A stretch of 5,156 nt of DNA from positions 1 through 5,156 of the forward strand of contig CALEXZ010000056.1 of the NCBI GenBank assembly GCA_937926195.1, in the 5' to 3' direction. Origin of the DNA: an uncultured Actinomyces sp. (GTDB taxonomy: Bacteria > Actinomycetota > Actinomycetes > Actinomycetales > Actinomycetaceae). The notes beneath the pieces are model-generated. The model searched no databases. It was not told the DNA's origin and saw only the letters and a program-made list of their open reading frames with translations. The position numbers and the translations under genes are program-made. Positions 4,708-5,156 of the stretch are shown piece after piece. Within the stretch, counting starts at the first letter, position 1, and every line of letters begins with the position of its first letter.

Positions 4708-5156
4708 CGCGCGACCACCAGGGATGGGTCCTGGGAAGGATCGGCGGAGCCTCCGTCGTCGTCGCCCCCGCTTCCGCGCTGCTCGGCCTGCTGCTGGTCG
4801 GCTCGTGGCTGCCGCTCGTGCGCAGCAGCCTGGGGGACCACGGCTGGGGCGTCGTCATCGGCGTCGTCGTGCTGACCGTCATCGGTGTCGCCGTCAGCGT
4901 CCTGGTCCACGAGCTCGCCCACGGGCTGACCGGCACCCTCCTGGGACGCCGCCCGGTCCTGTACCAGCTGCACCTGTGGGGCGGGCGCACGACCTTCGGC
5001 CCGGCCACCGGATGGCGCCCCTGGAAGGACGCGCTGACCTGCCTGGCGGGCCCGGCCACCAACCTCGCGCTGTGGGCGCTGCTCGGCTGGGCCTATCGCA
5101 GCCTCGACCTGCCCCTGGGGATCTCCTTCACCCTGTGGGCCCTGACCTGGATCAAC
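4704..5156 (+). CDS. M50 site-2 (intramembrane) zinc metalloprotease, N-terminal part
   Basis: The first 151 codons of a gene that runs off the window. It opens with RDHQGWVLGRIGG, typical of actinobacterial site-2 proteases of the Rip3/SpoIVFB-like group. A hydrophobic segment follows at about 17-39 and a second at 49-75 carrying the zinc motif HELAH (His69, Glu70, His73). LWGGRTTF (91-98) is the usual strand after the active site, and AGPATN (115-120) starts the next membrane segment. The window ends just before the expected third-ligand motif (NxxPxxxLDGG) and any CBS domains. These enzymes cut transmembrane helices of anti-sigma factors, membrane regulators or leftover signal peptides. 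The GTG at 4704 overlaps the lipoprotein stop by 4 bp, has no SD of its own and is probably translationally coupled. An in-frame GTG at 4695 is an alternative start, adding three residues. Substrate unknown. Confidence 0.88.
   Translation, partial: MTRDHQGWVLGRIGGASVVVAPASALLGLLLVGSWLPLVRSSLGDHGWGVVIGVVVLTVIGVAVSVLVHELAHGLTGTLLGRRPVLYQLHLWGGRTTFGPATGWRPWKDALTCLAGPATNLALWALLGWAYRSLDLPLGISFTLWALTWIN

Overview
The window looks like chromosomal DNA from a high-GC actinobacterium, probably of the Actinomyces/Actinomycetaceae type. The reasons are the very strong G/C bias at third codon positions (every Asp codon in the oxidoreductase gene is GAC), GTG starts, TANNNT -10 boxes placed directly in front of start codons (leaderless genes), and the gene content. 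The genus is an inference. I see no mobile element, CRISPR array, rRNA or tRNA.

Layout. (1) Positions 1-215 hold the 3' end of a MazG/PRA-PH-like nucleotide pyrophosphohydrolase on the plus strand. (2) A 173-bp gap with a short direct repeat and a possible -10 leads to an SD-preceded FAD/NAD(P)H oxidoreductase of the AIFM2/FSP1 (NDH-2-like) type (389-1486). (3) A perfect 17-bp inverted repeat (1533-1574) follows and probably terminates that transcript. It abuts the -10 of a 98-aa leaderless protein with an extremely acidic, Tyr-containing tail (1597-1893). (4) Convergent to it, on the minus strand, lies an aldo/keto reductase (1924-2883) whose usual catalytic His is Gln. Upstream of that is a RecB/Cas4-like PD-(D/E)XK nuclease with four Fe-S-type cysteines (2922-3830). 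(5) A 184-bp divergent intergenic region separates the nuclease from a plus-strand pair: a lipoprotein (4015-4707) overlapped by 4 bp (GTGA) by an M50 site-2 protease that runs off the right edge (4704-5156).

How it fits together. Most of the window is ordinary housekeeping or accessory metabolism. The RecB-like nuclease next to a site-2 protease recalls, from memory, an actinobacterial neighbourhood that continues into a tRNA m1A58 methyltransferase and the proteasomal ATPase, which lie outside this window. Here a lipoprotein with noticeably looser codon use sits between the nuclease and the protease and is translationally coupled to the protease. The clearest cross-cutting signal is regulatory. 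Three separate genes (acidic protein, reductase, nuclease) each have TANNNT followed by exactly six bases and then the start codon, which predicts leaderless transcripts and fixes their start sites. I found no convincing new multigene system. The best leads are the lipoprotein-protease pair, the His-to-Gln reductase and the dyads around the terminators and promoters.
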